Part shown: positions 50,742-60,311 of the stretch, piece after piece
How positions within the stretch are numbered: the first letter of the stretch is position 1
How the letters are laid out: each line of letters opens with the position of its first letter
Origin: Fimbriimonadaceae bacterium
GTDB taxonomy: Bacteria; Armatimonadota; Fimbriimonadia; Fimbriimonadales; Fimbriimonadaceae
DNA: 64,000 nt
Assembly (NCBI GenBank): GCA_019638795.1
Contig: JAHBTB010000006.1
Coordinates: forward strand, 62,001-126,000
Reading direction: 5' to 3'
The notes under the pieces: model-generated
Databases searched by the model: none
What the model saw: only the letters and a program-made list of their open reading frames with translations
What the model was told of the DNA's origin: nothing
Made by a program: the position numbers and the translations under genes

Positions 50742-51920
50742 ATGCACTTGGCGTCATCTCTTGTGGCAGGCCTCGATTTCGCCGGCCTGCCACAGCAATT
50801 GATTAACGGGATCCTGCTCGGCGGGATCTATGCGCTGCTCGCCCTCGGTTACACGATGGTCTACGGCGTCTTGCGACTGATCAACTTCGCCCACGGCGAA
50901 GTTTTTATGTTGGGCGCTTACACCTCGCTCTTCGTCTCATGGGCCCTCGGCTTCACGCCGGAGGCCCTGATGAAGGGGGACAAGGTGTCCAACCCGATGA
51001 ACCTGCTGTTGATGATCCTCTGCTCGATGGCGGTGTGCGCCGTGGTCGGTGTGATCATCGAGCTCCTTGCGTATCGCCCGATGCGGGGAAGTTCCCGCAT
51101 CGCCTCCCTCATCACCGCGATCGGCGTCTCGCTCCTGTTGCAATACGGTGGTCAACTCTTTCTGCCCACCTCGCCCCCGCCGAGCATCAGTGACAAGGTC
51201 AACCCCTATCGTGGCGCCTTTGAGATCCCCCTTAAGTCAGCGGAACCTGCTCTCGTCGCCGACCTGGCCAAAAGCCGCGCGGAAGTCAAGGCCGCCCAGG
51301 CCGACATGGACCGGCTTCAGATCAGCCGCTTCGACACGGACTTGACTCCGGAGAAGAAGGCGGTCAAAGACAAGCTTGAGGCCAGCGAGACCAAGGCGCG
51401 CGACCTGACCGCCAAGGTCAACGACGCCTCGGTCAAGATCGTCCTGCGGCATGGCCAGCTGATCATGCTGGGATCGACGATCGTCCTCATGCTCTTGCTG
51501 CGGCACCTTGTCCTTAAGACCCCGGTCGGGCGGGCCATGCGGGCGGTCTCCCATGACTTTGACTCGGCGTCCCTCATGGGGGTCAACGTCAACAAGATCG
51601 TCACCCTGACCTTTTTGATCGGCTCGTCTCTGGCCGGAGCGGGGGCGATGATGTACGCCACTTTGGGCGACAGTCCGTCGCTCACCACGTTTTACGGAGC
51701 CCTCCCGGGTGTCAAGGCCTTTGTCGCCGCCGTGTTGGGCGGTATCGGCAACATCCCGGGTGCGGTGCTCGGCGGTCTGCTCATGGGTTTGGCTGAGAAC
51801 CTGGTCGTCTGGGCTGGCTATAGCCAGTACAAGGACGCCGTCGCGTTCGTGATCCTGATCGTCGTCCTGTTGCTACGTCCCGGTGGACTCATGGGGTCCA
51901 GCAAGGTGGAGAAGGTCTGA
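50742..51920 (+). CDS. livH: Branched-chain amino-acid type ABC permease with large insertion
   Basis: A 392-residue LivH-type permease, longer than the usual ~300. Normal segments flank the middle: INGILLGGIYALLALGYTMVYGVLRLINFAHGE at the N-terminus (given here as LLALGYTMVYG and LINFAHGE) and AVSHDFDSASLMGVNVNKI at the C-terminus. Residues ~150-235 are an inserted charged, helical stretch rich in Lys, Ala and Asp, likely a coiled coil on one side of the membrane. The reading frame is continuous. Confidence 0.92.
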   Translation: MHLASSLVAGLDFAGLPQQLINGILLGGIYALLALGYTMVYGVLRLINFAHGEVFMLGAYTSLFVSWALGFTPEALMKGDKVSNPMNLLLMILCSMAVCAVVGVIIELLAYRPMRGSSRIASLITAIGVSLLLQYGGQLFLPTSPPPSISDKVNPYRGAFEIPLKSAEPALVADLAKSRAEVKAAQADMDRLQISRFDTDLTPEKKAVKDKLEASETKARDLTAKVNDASVKIVLRHGQLIMLGSTIVLMLLLRHLVLKTPVGRAMRAVSHDFDSASLMGVNVNKIVTLTFLIGSSLAGAGAMMYATLGDSPSLTTFYGALPGVKAFVAAVLGGIGNIPGAVLGGLLMGLAENLVVWAGYSQYKDAVAFVILIVVLLLRPGGLMGSSKVEKV

Positions 51921-51922
51921 CC

Positions 51923-53173
51923 GTGTTCTATCTCAAGCGCCTTGGTTGGATACTTGTCGCCATCGCGGCCTGCGCCGGGGTCGAGGTGCTGGTCACGAGC
52001 GGGGCCAACCACGACTACATCTACCGGATGTTCGTCTTGGCCGGGCTCTACGTGACCCTGTCAGTCAGCTTGAACCTGATCAACGGTATCACGGGCCAGT
52101 TCAGCGTCGGCCACGCCGCCTTCTACCAAGTCGGCGCCTACGCGGCCGGGTTCTTGGCCGTCCAGCACTTCAACGGCTTTGCCTCCAACAGCTTGGTCAA
52201 GCAGCTGTCCCACATCGGGGTGAACGCGACATGGACCGTCCAGGCGCTCTGGCTGGTCCTCATGATCATCGTCGGGGCGGCGGTCGCCGCCGTGGCCGGC
52301 TTCGTCGTCGGCCTGCCGTCGTTGCGCCTCAAGGGTGACTACCTGGCCATCGTGACCTTGGGGTTCGGCGAGATCATCCGCATCGTCTGCCAGAACCAAC
52401 CCGCTTTGGGCGGTGCGTACGGCATGAAGGTCGAGCCGAGGATCAGTGCCATGACGATGGTCTGGATTCTTGCCGTCCTGTGCATCGCCGTCTGCCGAAA
52501 CTTGCTTAAATCGGCGCACGGCCTACCGTTTCTCGCCGTTCGTGAAGACGAAGTTGCCAGCGCGGCGATGGGCGTGGACGTGACCAAGGTCAAAGTCACT
52601 GCCTTCGTCGTCGGGGCGGCCTTTGCCGGTGCAGCTGGCGCGCTGCTAGGCCACTTTGAGGGATTTGTCAGCCCTCAAATGTTTAAGATGGAGGTCTCTT
52701 TCCTTATCTTAACCATGGTCGTGCTCGGCGGTACCGGTTCGATCACGGGGTCGACGTTTGGTGCGCTCTTGCTGTTCGGTATCCCCGAGTGGCTGCGGCA
52801 GATCGAGGATAAGAACCACAACCCGATCTTGGTCTCGGCGGGGACCATGCTCAGCTTCACCCTGTTCCTCCTCGTCGCGGTCGCGATCGTCCGGCACCTG
52901 ATCCTCAACGACCACAGCGAAAGGAAGATCAAGGCGGCAAAGATCGTCGGCGTCTTTGCCGGGGCACTGGTGGCCCAATGGGTCTTCGGCATTGTCTTGA
53001 ACCTGGTGCCCGCCCTGCACAACAAGGCGTGGCCCTATGCCGACCTCAGGTGGGCGATCTTGGCGATGACGTTGATCGTTCTCATGCTCCTGCGTCCGCA
53101 GGGGGTCTTTGCCCAGCACGAGTTTTCACCGGCTAAGTTCTTCAAGCGCAAGACGGAAGGGGCGGCGGCGTGA
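51923..53173 (+). CDS. livM: Branched-chain amino-acid type ABC permease
   Basis: A 416-residue LivM-type permease. Family segments are [28 protein letters not shown] (here [18 protein letters not shown]), [23 protein letters not shown], and the EAA-like loop [21 protein letters not shown]-terminal extension adds helices past residue ~310 ([31 protein letters not shown]). The GTG start follows the livH stop directly, and the stop overlaps livG by four bases. Confidence 0.93.
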   Translation: MFYLKRLGWILVAIAACAGVEVLVTSGANHDYIYRMFVLAGLYVTLSVSLNLINGITGQFSVGHAAFYQVGAYAAGFLAVQHFNGFASNSLVKQLSHIGVNATWTVQALWLVLMIIVGAAVAAVAGFVVGLPSLRLKGDYLAIVTLGFGEIIRIVCQNQPALGGAYGMKVEPRISAMTMVWILAVLCIAVCRNLLKSAHGLPFLAVREDEVASAAMGVDVTKVKVTAFVVGAAFAGAAGALLGHFEGFVSPQMFKMEVSFLILTMVVLGGTGSITGSTFGALLLFGIPEWLRQIEDKNHNPILVSAGTMLSFTLFLLVAVAIVRHLILNDHSERKIKAAKIVGVFAGALVAQWVFGIVLNLVPALHNKAWPYADLRWAILAMTLIVLMLLRPQGVFAQHEFSPAKFFKRKTEGAAA

Positions 53174-53937
53174 GCAAAGTCCTCACCCTCGACCGGGCCA
53201 CCATCCAGTTTGGCGGGCTCATCGCGGTCAACCAGGTGTCCTTTGAACTGGACAAGGGCGACCTCTTCGGCCTGATCGGCCCGAACGGGGCCGGGAAAAC
53301 GACGTGCTTCAACCTGATCACCGGGGTCTACAAGCCTACAGGCGGGCACATCTATTTCAACGGTCGCGAGATCACGGGCACACCGGCGAACAAGATCGCT
53401 TCACTCGGCATCTGCCGCACGTTCCAAAACATCCGGCTCTTCCCCGAGCTCAGCGTCCTGGACAACGTCGTCGTCGGGGCGTTCTTGAGGCACAAGACGG
53501 GCTTGGGCAGTGCCTTGGCTTACCTGCCCTCCGCGATCCGGGAGACCGAGTCCTTGCGGGCGGAGGCCATGGAACTCCTGAAGGTCGTCAACCTGGACGA
53601 CGTCGCCCATGCCCGCAGTGCGGACTTGCCTTACGGCAAGCAACGCCGACTGGAGATCGCCCGCGCCATGGCGACCCAGCCTTCGCTCCTGCTCTTGGAC
53701 GAGCCGGCCGCAGGCATGAACCCGCAGGAAAAGGACGACTTGGCCAACGTGGTCCGACGGATTCGAGACGAGTTCGACAAGACCGTGTTGCTCATTGAGC
53801 ACGACATGCGGTTCGTGATGGGCCTCTGCGAACGGATAGTCGTCCTCGATCGGGGCGAGGAGATCGCCGCGGGCCCGCCTGAGGCGATCCGGTCGAACCC
53901 CAAGGTCATCGAGGCGTATCTCGGCGAAGCGGTCTGA
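53170..53937 (+). CDS. livG: Branched-chain amino-acid type ABC ATPase
   Basis: A 255-residue ATPase. Walker A is GPNGAGKTT, the Q-loop region is [12 protein letters not shown], Walker B is [13 protein letters not shown] and the switch histidine is in LLIEHDM. The usual LSGGQ signature reads LPYGKQRR, as is common in LivG. Systems of this kind normally have a second ATPase, LivF, next; here a serpin gene follows instead. Confidence 0.94.
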   Translation: MSKVLTLDRATIQFGGLIAVNQVSFELDKGDLFGLIGPNGAGKTTCFNLITGVYKPTGGHIYFNGREITGTPANKIASLGICRTFQNIRLFPELSVLDNVVVGAFLRHKTGLGSALAYLPSAIRETESLRAEAMELLKVVNLDDVAHARSADLPYGKQRRLEIARAMATQPSLLLLDEPAAGMNPQEKDDLANVVRRIRDEFDKTVLLIEHDMRFVMGLCERIVVLDRGEEIAAGPPEAIRSNPKVIEAYLGEAV

Positions 53938-53967
53938 CCCGGCCCGCCGGCCCCCTGGTCGGAGAGT

Positions 53968-53973
53968 TAGACT
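53968..53973 (+). promoter_or_regulatory. -10-like TAGACT for the serpin gene
   Basis: TAGACT is six bases before the ATG at 53980. Confidence 0.5.
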
Positions 53974-53979
53974 GTCGTC

Positions 53980-55239
53980 ATGCGGTCACGGTGGCTGTGG
54001 TTGGCGTTACCCCTTGTCTTGTCGGGGTGCGGTAGGGGCGGAAGAGGCGTCGACCCTTTCGGCCACGACGTGACCTACAAGTTTCCGACCGAGACCCGCG
54101 ACGCCTCGCGCGACGGGGGGGCGCCCAAGCTCGCCGAGGTCGACAAGAAGCGGTGGGCCGAGATGAACGCCTTTGCCCTCCGGGCCACCCGGGAGTTGGC
54201 GGCTCAGGAGCAGGGAAACGTGGCTTTTTGCCCGGTGGGGGCTTGGTCGGCGGGGGCCGTGCTTCTCAACGCTTCGAACGGCGAAGCCAACGAGGCCGCC
54301 GCCGCGTTCCTGGGCCTCAAGGACCCTCAACTTGACGCTTTGAACCAGGCGCAGCAAGCCTGGAACGCCAGCTTGTCCGCCGACGGCGCGTTCAAGCAGG
54401 GCCTTGGCGTGTTCATGATCTGGCCGATTTTGGTCACCCACGAGTTTCAGGACAGCATGGCCCGCGACTATCGGGCCGACGTGCTCAAGATCGGCTCGGC
54501 GGGCGAAGGGGCGACCAACACCATCAACGCTTGGGCCTCGCGGAGGACAGACGGTGCGGTCAAGCAGGCGGTGGGGCAGCTGAGCAAGCAGACGATCTTC
54601 GAGATCCTCCATGTCGCCGCGTTCCGCGACAAGTGGGCCCATCCGTTTGAACCGGGCATGACCAGTTCGGGCACCTTCACCCGGGAGGACGGCCGACAGG
54701 TCACTACCCCGTTCATGACGCAAGAAGCTGAACTGGCGGTGGTCGACGACGCCACATGGTCGGGATGCTCCTTGCCGTTCGAAGGCGGCCGGTTCGCCTT
54801 TGTCGTGTTGCTTCCCAAGACGGGGACGGTGGCATCGTGTCTGGCGTCGGCGACGGATTTGCCGTCGATAGCCGGGCCTACCCAGGCCGTCACCCTGACG
54901 ATGCCGAGCTTTGAGTTTGAGGTCGAGACCGACCTGGTGCCCCTCATCGCCCAGTTAGGGGGGAAGAAGCTCCTGTCCCCCCCCAACGACTTCCGTCGGA
55001 TGTCCATCGAACTCGACGAGGACGCCAGCGTGGGGCGGGCCCGGCAATCGGTCAGCGTCATGGCCAACGAGTCGGGCTTCACGGCGACCGCGGTGACCGA
55101 GGTCGAGGGATTGAAAGGGTCTGTTCCTCCCTCGTCCTTGGCCGTCAAACTGGACCGCCCGTTCTTCTGGGGCGTCGTCGACGTGGAGACCGGGGTCTAT
55201 GTGTTCACCGGGACCGTGCGTGACCCGACGCAGGACTAG
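53980..55239 (+). CDS. Lipoprotein serpin
   Basis: A 419-residue serpin with a lipoprotein signal (LVLSGC), so probably at the cell surface or periplasmic membrane. Serpin marks include NVAFCPVGAWSAGAVLLNAS, AAFRDKWAHPFEP, and the C-terminal LDRPFFWGVVDVETG. The hinge before the reactive loop reads NESGFTATAV: Gly at P15 and Ala at P12 and P10 are kept, but P14 is Phe rather than a small residue, which may hinder loop insertion. Inhibitory activity is therefore uncertain. TAGACT six bases upstream suggests its own promoter. Confidence 0.9.
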   Translation: MRSRWLWLALPLVLSGCGRGGRGVDPFGHDVTYKFPTETRDASRDGGAPKLAEVDKKRWAEMNAFALRATRELAAQEQGNVAFCPVGAWSAGAVLLNASNGEANEAAAAFLGLKDPQLDALNQAQQAWNASLSADGAFKQGLGVFMIWPILVTHEFQDSMARDYRADVLKIGSAGEGATNTINAWASRRTDGAVKQAVGQLSKQTIFEILHVAAFRDKWAHPFEPGMTSSGTFTREDGRQVTTPFMTQEAELAVVDDATWSGCSLPFEGGRFAFVVLLPKTGTVASCLASATDLPSIAGPTQAVTLTMPSFEFEVETDLVPLIAQLGGKKLLSPPNDFRRMSIELDEDASVGRARQSVSVMANESGFTATAVTEVEGLKGSVPPSSLAVKLDRPFFWGVVDVETGVYVFTGTVRDPTQD

Positions 55240-55247
55240 CCCGGCCC

Positions 55248-55757
55248 CTACTTGTCCAAGCGGAACTTCTGGATGATCTCGCGGGCCTTCTCGGGCCCTT
55301 CCCAGCCTTCGACTTCCACTGACTTGTTCTCCAAGTGCTTGTAGACCTCGAAGAAGTGGACGATCTCGTCAAGGGTATGCGGGTTGATGTCGGCGAGTCC
55401 CTCACGGGTACGGAACCGGGGGTCCTTGGTCGCGACACAAAGGATCTTCTCGTCGGGCAGGCCGCTATCGACCATGCGGAGCACGCCGACTGGCTTGGCT
55501 TCGACGACGACGCCCGGGTAGGTGGGGTGGACGATGAGGACCAAGACGTCCACCGGGTCGCCGTCCAGATACTTCGTCTGGGGAATGTATCCGTAGTCGA
55601 CGGGATAGAACAGGGGGGAGTAGAGGACCCGGTCCAGCCTCATCACGCCCAGGTCGGGGTCGAGTTCGTACTTGTTGGTCGAGAATTTGGGAATCTCGAT
55701 GACGACGTTGACTTCGTGAGGGGCGTTGGGGCCGATCGGCACGTCCAGCAGGGACAT
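55248..55757 (-). CDS. ppa: Inorganic pyrophosphatase, soluble type I
   Basis: A 169-residue pyrophosphatase that removes PPi from biosynthesis. Marks are VVIEIPKFSTNKYELD, FYPVDYGYIPQT and the metal-binding DGDPVDVLVL. The ATG at 55757 is chosen because TACCAT lies eight bases upstream; the longer frame to 55835 overlaps the next gene. Convergent with the serpin gene with only eight bases between. Confidence 0.96.
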   Translation of the reverse strand: MSLLDVPIGPNAPHEVNVVIEIPKFSTNKYELDPDLGVMRLDRVLYSPLFYPVDYGYIPQTKYLDGDPVDVLVLIVHPTYPGVVVEAKPVGVLRMVDSGLPDEKILCVATKDPRFRTREGLADINPHTLDEIVHFFEVYKHLENKSVEVEGWEGPEKAREIIQKFRLDK

Positions 55758-55765
55758 CGGTAGAG

Positions 55766-55771
55766 ATGGTA
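55766..55771 (-). promoter_or_regulatory. -10-like TACCAT for ppa
   Basis: On the minus strand, TACCAT is eight bases before the ppa ATG at 55757. Confidence 0.45.
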
Positions 55772-55782
55772 CCGAGGTGAGT

Positions 55783-56244
55783 TCAGCCCTTGGGGCGTCC
55801 GGCGGCGTGGACGGCCCGGACGGCCCGGTCGACATCGGGGCCGAACCGGTCGACGAGGGCGTCGGATGGGAAGTACACGGTCACGTTCTCGATCATGGCG
55901 CCGCGCTTGGTTCGGAAGCGGACATGGCCGGTGGGGGCGTCCTTTCGTGGCCGGTACCCTTGGCGGGTGCGGGCCTGACGCAACGCTTGGACCAGGTCGT
56001 CGACGGCTCTTCGTTGGGTAGCCGCTTCGGTGACGGTCGTGCCGTCGCCGACGTCGGTCTCGACTGATTCGACGGCGGCGGGGTCGAAGCGTTGGAACTT
56101 CTCCCTCGTCTCCGCGTCGGCCACCCAGAATCCGACGAGGACATAGTAGGCCAGGGCGGCGGCAAGAAGCACGCCGGCCCCTACGACGGAGCGGCCGACC
56201 GGCGTCAGGCGCCTTGTCGCGGGATCACGGAGTGAGACGGGCAT
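55783..56244 (-). CDS. Small single-helix membrane protein, unknown
   Basis: A 153-residue protein with one membrane helix near the N-terminus (VVGAGVLLAAALAYYVLVGFWV) and a soluble domain of ~110 residues, starting with charged helices and ending RGAMIENVTVYFPSDAL. The ATG at 56244 has GAGAGG six bases upstream. It follows miaB by ten bases and is probably co-transcribed. No family was recognised. Confidence 0.68.
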   Translation of the reverse strand: MPVSLRDPATRRLTPVGRSVVGAGVLLAAALAYYVLVGFWVADAETREKFQRFDPAAVESVETDVGDGTTVTEAATQRRAVDDLVQALRQARTRQGYRPRKDAPTGHVRFRTKRGAMIENVTVYFPSDALVDRFGPDVDRAVRAVHAAGRPKG

Positions 56245-56254
56245 CGCCGGCCTC

Positions 56255-57643
56255 TCAGGCAAGTTCGCCGACCAGACCCCAGAGGTGGTGACGCTTCGCC
56301 GTCACCTCGACCGTCTGGCCGGCGAGTTCGGCCGGACCGGGGAAGTGGAGCATCCGGAAGCACCGGCTGTAGCCCTGCAGGAGCCCTTTGTTCTTGGGTG
56401 ACGGCCCCTCGACAAGCACCTCGAACGTCCGACCGACCTGTGCCTCGTTGATCTCCAGGGTGATCGCCGTCTGGGTCTCGATCAACTTGTCCAAGCGGGC
56501 CTTGGACACCGCGAACGGCACCTGGGGCAGGCTGGCCGCCGGGGTGTGGGGCCGTGGTGAGTAGCGGAACATGAAGGCGCCGTCGAACCGGAACTCGCGC
56601 ATCGCGGCCAGGGTGCCCTCGAACTCTTCCTCTGTCTCGCCCGGGAAGCCGACGATCACGTCGGTCGTGATGCCGATGCCAGGCACGGCGGCCCTCAGTT
56701 CGTGGACGATCTGCCGGAACCCTTCGACGCTGTACAACCGCTTCATCCGCTTGAGCAGGTTGTCGTCACCTGCCTGAAGGGGCATGTGGCAATGCTCCAT
56801 GACCTGCGGCACGTCGCGGACGGCTTTGATGACGTCTTCCTTGAAGTCGCGCGGGTAGGGCGAGGTGTACCGGACCCGCTCGATACCGGGGACGTCGGCG
56901 ACAAGGCGGAGCAGCCGGCTGAAGGGCACCCGACCCTCGGCCAAGTTCTTGCCGTAGCTGTTGACGGTCTGGCCCAGGAGGGTCACCTCCTTTGTGCCCC
57001 GGGCGGCGAGGGCGGCGACCTCTTCGACGATCTGGTCGGTCGGCCGGCTGCGTTCGCGGCCCCGCGTGGTGGGGACGATGCAAAACGAGCAGAACTTGTC
57101 GCAACCATATTGGATGGGCACGAACGCCTTGAGTTTGCCTACGCGGGAAACCTGGCGGCGGGGAAGGTCGGTGACGACGGCTCCCTTGCGTTCGGGGAGG
57201 TCCAGACGCTTTTGAAACCGGCGGGCCTGGAGGGCTTCCTCCACCAAGCCGGGGATGGCGGCGACTTGGGCGGTGCCGACGACGAAGTCGACATGGGGGT
57301 TGCGGGCGCGGATCTCGTCGGCGCGAACTTGGGCCATGCATCCGGCGACGCCGACGACCATGTCGGGCCGGGCCTCCTTCAAATACCTGATTTCGCCGAG
57401 CATCGAGAACGCCTTGTCCTCCGGCTTCTTGCGGACGCTGCACGTGTTAAGCACCACGACCTGGGCTTGGCGGAGGTCTTTGGCGGGGCGTAGACCGATG
57501 CCTTCAAGGTACGCGGCGATCTGCTCGCTGTCCTCGACGTTCATCTGGCAACCCCAGGTCTGGACGAAGTAAGTGCCGTGAAGGGGTTTGCTCGGCACGC
57601 TCCTTGCCAGGGCATTTGGTCGGAGCAAAAGACTGTCAGGCAT
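56255..57643 (-). CDS. miaB: tRNA-2-methylthio-N6-isopentenyladenosine synthase
   Basis: A 462-residue radical-SAM methylthiotransferase acting on tRNA position 37. The N-terminal UPF0004 domain has three cluster cysteines: C32 (TWGCQMN), C68 (NTCSV) and C102 (AGCMAQ). The radical-SAM cluster is C181-x3-C185-x2-C188 (YGCDKFCSFCIVP). A C-terminal TRAM domain ends the protein. The ATG at 57643 starts MPDSLLL; the open frame continues to 58813 only as a shadow of the opposite gene. Confidence 0.96.
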   Translation of the reverse strand: MPDSLLLRPNALARSVPSKPLHGTYFVQTWGCQMNVEDSEQIAAYLEGIGLRPAKDLRQAQVVVLNTCSVRKKPEDKAFSMLGEIRYLKEARPDMVVGVAGCMAQVRADEIRARNPHVDFVVGTAQVAAIPGLVEEALQARRFQKRLDLPERKGAVVTDLPRRQVSRVGKLKAFVPIQYGCDKFCSFCIVPTTRGRERSRPTDQIVEEVAALAARGTKEVTLLGQTVNSYGKNLAEGRVPFSRLLRLVADVPGIERVRYTSPYPRDFKEDVIKAVRDVPQVMEHCHMPLQAGDDNLLKRMKRLYSVEGFRQIVHELRAAVPGIGITTDVIVGFPGETEEEFEGTLAAMREFRFDGAFMFRYSPRPHTPAASLPQVPFAVSKARLDKLIETQTAITLEINEAQVGRTFEVLVEGPSPKNKGLLQGYSRCFRMLHFPGPAELAGQTVEVTAKRHHLWGLVGELA

Positions 57644-57721
57644 TGTTAAACCTGATGGTAGGGAGAAGAGATGATACCTAGCGCCGACACCCCGTCCAGG
57701 GCAGCCACACCCACCGACACG

Positions 57722-57727
57722 TATAAT
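57722..57727 (+). promoter_or_regulatory. -10 element TATAAT for the VKOR-DsbA gene
   Basis: A perfect TATAAT six bases before the GTG at 57734. Confidence 0.6.
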
Positions 57728-57733
57728 CGCGGG

Positions 57734-58861
57734 GTGCTTGCTGTTTGGACCAACCGAGTCACGACTGTCCTCGCGTGGGTCGGCGTGTTCATCGCCGGCA
57801 CCTTGACCATCGCGCACTTTGGCCACATCGTGCCGCCCTGTTCGGGCAACGACCATGGTTGCGCCATCGTGCAGTCGTCGAAGCAGGCGTCGTTCATGGG
57901 GGTGCCCGTGGCTCTCTTGGGCCTCTTTGCGTACGCTGTCCTCGCCGCCATGGCGGCGATCCGGATCAAGTCGCCCGACCAGTGGAAGACGCTGGCCATG
58001 CGCGGCCTGGTCATCAGTGGACTGGGCACCGGGTTCAGTGCCTACCTGACTTGGATCGCGTTCACGGAACTTCATGCCGCGTGCCAGTGGTGCTTGTCGT
58101 CGCTGGGGGTCATGACGGCCCTGTTCCTCAGCCACGGGCTCTTGGTGCAGGCGGGTGAACCGGGTGAGATCAAGCCGAGGAGCGAGTGGACGACATTTGG
58201 CGTCGCCGGGATCGTCGCCCTTGGCGCCATCGGTGGGATGGTGACGCAGATGAAGTCGATGTCTGCCATCCTCGCGAGCAAGATCGACGTCCACGGGACG
58301 ACGGTCGAGGCGATTTTGGGTCGCCCCGAGCAGATCCAGGGGAACGCCGACGCCAAGGTCACCCTGGTCGAGTTCGCCGACTATAACTGCCCGGCCTGTC
58401 GTCAGGCCGCGGTGACGGTGACCAAACTCTACACCCGGTACGGCGGCAAACTGAAGTGGGCGTACCGCCACTTGCCCCTGCCTAACCTGAAAGGGCACGA
58501 GACGAGCATGTTGGCCGCCCGGATCGCCGAAGTCGCGGCCGACCAAGGCAAGTTCTGGAAGTACACCGAGATCGTCCTTGACCCCGCCAACACGGAAAAG
58601 GTCAAGAGCGAGTCGGGGCTCATGGCCATCGCCCAGCAGGCCGGTGTCGACATGGCCGACCTGAACAAGCGGTTGCAAGACCCCGCCGACAAGCTGAACG
58701 ACCAAGTTGCCGAGGACATGGACATCGCGATGAACAAGCTGAAGTCCAACACGACCCCGACCTTGCTCCTCATTGTCGAAGGCCGCGCGCCGGTGGCGGT
58801 GGGCGCCGACCAATTGGAGAGCACCCTGAAGGGCGAACCTTTCGCGTCGCTCTTGAAGTAA
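57734..58861 (+). CDS. VKOR family protein fused to DsbA-like thioredoxin domain
   Basis: A 375-residue disulfide-forming fusion. Residues 1-~180 are a vitamin K epoxide reductase-like membrane domain with the loop cysteines C36 and C43 and the quinone-side pair C117-x2-C120 (CQWC). Residues ~200-375 are a DsbA-like domain with C219-x2-C222 (CPAC). It should oxidise exported proteins and pass electrons to quinone. The GTG at 57734 is chosen because a perfect TATAAT lies six bases upstream; the frame from 57671 would add 21 residues with no site. Confidence 0.93.
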   Translation: MLAVWTNRVTTVLAWVGVFIAGTLTIAHFGHIVPPCSGNDHGCAIVQSSKQASFMGVPVALLGLFAYAVLAAMAAIRIKSPDQWKTLAMRGLVISGLGTGFSAYLTWIAFTELHAACQWCLSSLGVMTALFLSHGLLVQAGEPGEIKPRSEWTTFGVAGIVALGAIGGMVTQMKSMSAILASKIDVHGTTVEAILGRPEQIQGNADAKVTLVEFADYNCPACRQAAVTVTKLYTRYGGKLKWAYRHLPLPNLKGHETSMLAARIAEVAADQGKFWKYTEIVLDPANTEKVKSESGLMAIAQQAGVDMADLNKRLQDPADKLNDQVAEDMDIAMNKLKSNTTPTLLLIVEGRAPVAVGADQLESTLKGEPFASLLK

Positions 58862-58864
58862 GGC

Positions 58865-59938
58865 ATGGCGAGCACGAAGCCGACCGTTTGCGTCGCGATG
58901 TCGGGGGGCGTCGACAGCTCAGTCGTGGCCCTGTTGCTGAAGCAGCGGGGCTATGACGTCGTCGGGGTCACGATGCAGATCTGGCAAGAGAGCCAGCGCG
59001 ACCCCCGGCACGCGGGATGTTGTTCGCTGGGGGCCGTCGAGGACGCCAGGCGGGTCGCCCGGCTTCTGGGCATCCCCCATTACGTCGTCAACTTCCAGGA
59101 CGCCTTCCGTGAGACGGTCATCGACGAGTTCATCCAGGAGTATGGCGAGGGCCGTACGCCTAACCCGTGCGTCACCTGCAACAAAAAGGTGAAGTTCGAG
59201 GCCCTGCTGAAGAAGGCCGCCGAGTTGGGCTGCGACAAGTTGGCGACGGGCCACTACGCCCGGGTCCGCCAGCGGGATGGACGGTGGAACCTGCTGGCCT
59301 CACGCGGCGGCAAGAAGGACCAGAGCTACGTCCTGTACGCGATGACCCAAGAGCAGCTCTCGCGGGTCTGGTTCCCGCTGGGCGAACTGGGTGACAAGGC
59401 CGAGACCCGTCGATTGGCCCGGGAGGCCGGCCTTGGGGTCGCCGACAAGCCGGACAGCCAGGAGATCTGCTTTGTCAGCGACGCAGGCGGCTACAAGGAG
59501 TTCCTGAAGAACACGCGGCCGGAGCTCTTCTCCGAGGGCGAGGTCGTGGACACGGCCGGCAACGTCTTGGCGCGGCATGACGGCGTGGTGGGGTTCACCG
59601 TCGGCCAACGGCGAGGCTTGGGCTTCGCCGCGGGCAAGCCGCTGTATGTCATCGGCCTTGAGCCGAAGTCAAACCGCGTCGTCGTCGGTGAGGACGCCGA
59701 CTTGCTCCGGAGCGTCGTGGCCCTCCGCGACGTGACATGGAGCGGGGTCTCCGAGCGCGAGACGCCGACGCGGGTCATGGCCAAGATCCGCTACAACATG
59801 GAGGCCCGCCCGGCGACACTGTTTTCTACCCCAGAACCGACGATCGTCTTCGACGAGGCGGTGCGGGCGGTGACGCCCGGACAGATTGCCGTCGCCTACC
59901 GTGGCAAGACGGTCGCCGCAGGCGGCACAATCGTCTAA
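58865..59938 (+). CDS. mnmA: tRNA-specific 2-thiouridylase
   Basis: A 357-residue enzyme that thiolates U34 of tRNA-Lys, -Glu and -Gln. The PP-loop is VAMSGGVDSSV, the first catalytic cysteine lies in NPCVTCNKKVKF and the second in KPDSQEICFV. Other marks are ATGHYARV and KKDQSYVLY. It follows the VKOR-DsbA stop by three bases and is probably on the same transcript. Confidence 0.97.
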   Translation: MASTKPTVCVAMSGGVDSSVVALLLKQRGYDVVGVTMQIWQESQRDPRHAGCCSLGAVEDARRVARLLGIPHYVVNFQDAFRETVIDEFIQEYGEGRTPNPCVTCNKKVKFEALLKKAAELGCDKLATGHYARVRQRDGRWNLLASRGGKKDQSYVLYAMTQEQLSRVWFPLGELGDKAETRRLAREAGLGVADKPDSQEICFVSDAGGYKEFLKNTRPELFSEGEVVDTAGNVLARHDGVVGFTVGQRRGLGFAAGKPLYVIGLEPKSNRVVVGEDADLLRSVVALRDVTWSGVSERETPTRVMAKIRYNMEARPATLFSTPEPTIVFDEAVRAVTPGQIAVAYRGKTVAAGGTIV

Positions 59939-59942
59939 ACCC

Positions 59943-60311
59943 ATGCAGGGCATGCTGAGCTTTCTGATCATCGTCGTCATCGTGCTTGTCGCGGTGGTGG
60001 CGGTCGGGATCGCGGCACTGTCCCAAATGGCGAAACGGCTGACCCAGGCGACCGTAGAACTGGACAAGAAGCTGAACCGGTTGGAGAGCAGGCTCGCGGG
60101 CCAGGAGACCGCTTTGGCCGCCATCCGGAAGAAGCTCGACCAACAGAGCAACGACCCCGTGATGGAGGTCGTGCGGACGTTGAAGGATTGGAAAAGAAAC
60201 GGCCCGTTGCAGACGGTCGCGGCCCTGGGCTCGCGGCTCTTTCGGTCATACTGGGGCCAGAAGCGCAACGAAGGCCGAGCACTGCCAGTTCCTTCGGAGG
60301 CAAAGAAATGA
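59943..60311 (+). CDS. Membrane-anchored coiled-coil protein, unknown
   Basis: A 122-residue protein with one N-terminal helix (MLSFLIIVVIVLVAVVAVGIAAL) and a charged coiled coil (KRLTQATVELDKKLNRLES) resembling DUF948-type proteins. It overlaps the YtxH-like gene by four bases. The ATG at 59943 is chosen; a longer frame from 59886 lies inside mnmA. Confidence 0.72.
   Translation: MQGMLSFLIIVVIVLVAVVAVGIAALSQMAKRLTQATVELDKKLNRLESRLAGQETALAAIRKKLDQQSNDPVMEVVRTLKDWKRNGPLQTVAALGSRLFRSYWGQKRNEGRALPVPSEAKK

Noticed and set aside
57644-58813. A ~390-residue N-terminal extension of MiaB
   Set aside because: It is antisense to the VKOR-DsbA gene, and MiaB proteins begin close to the ATG at 57643.
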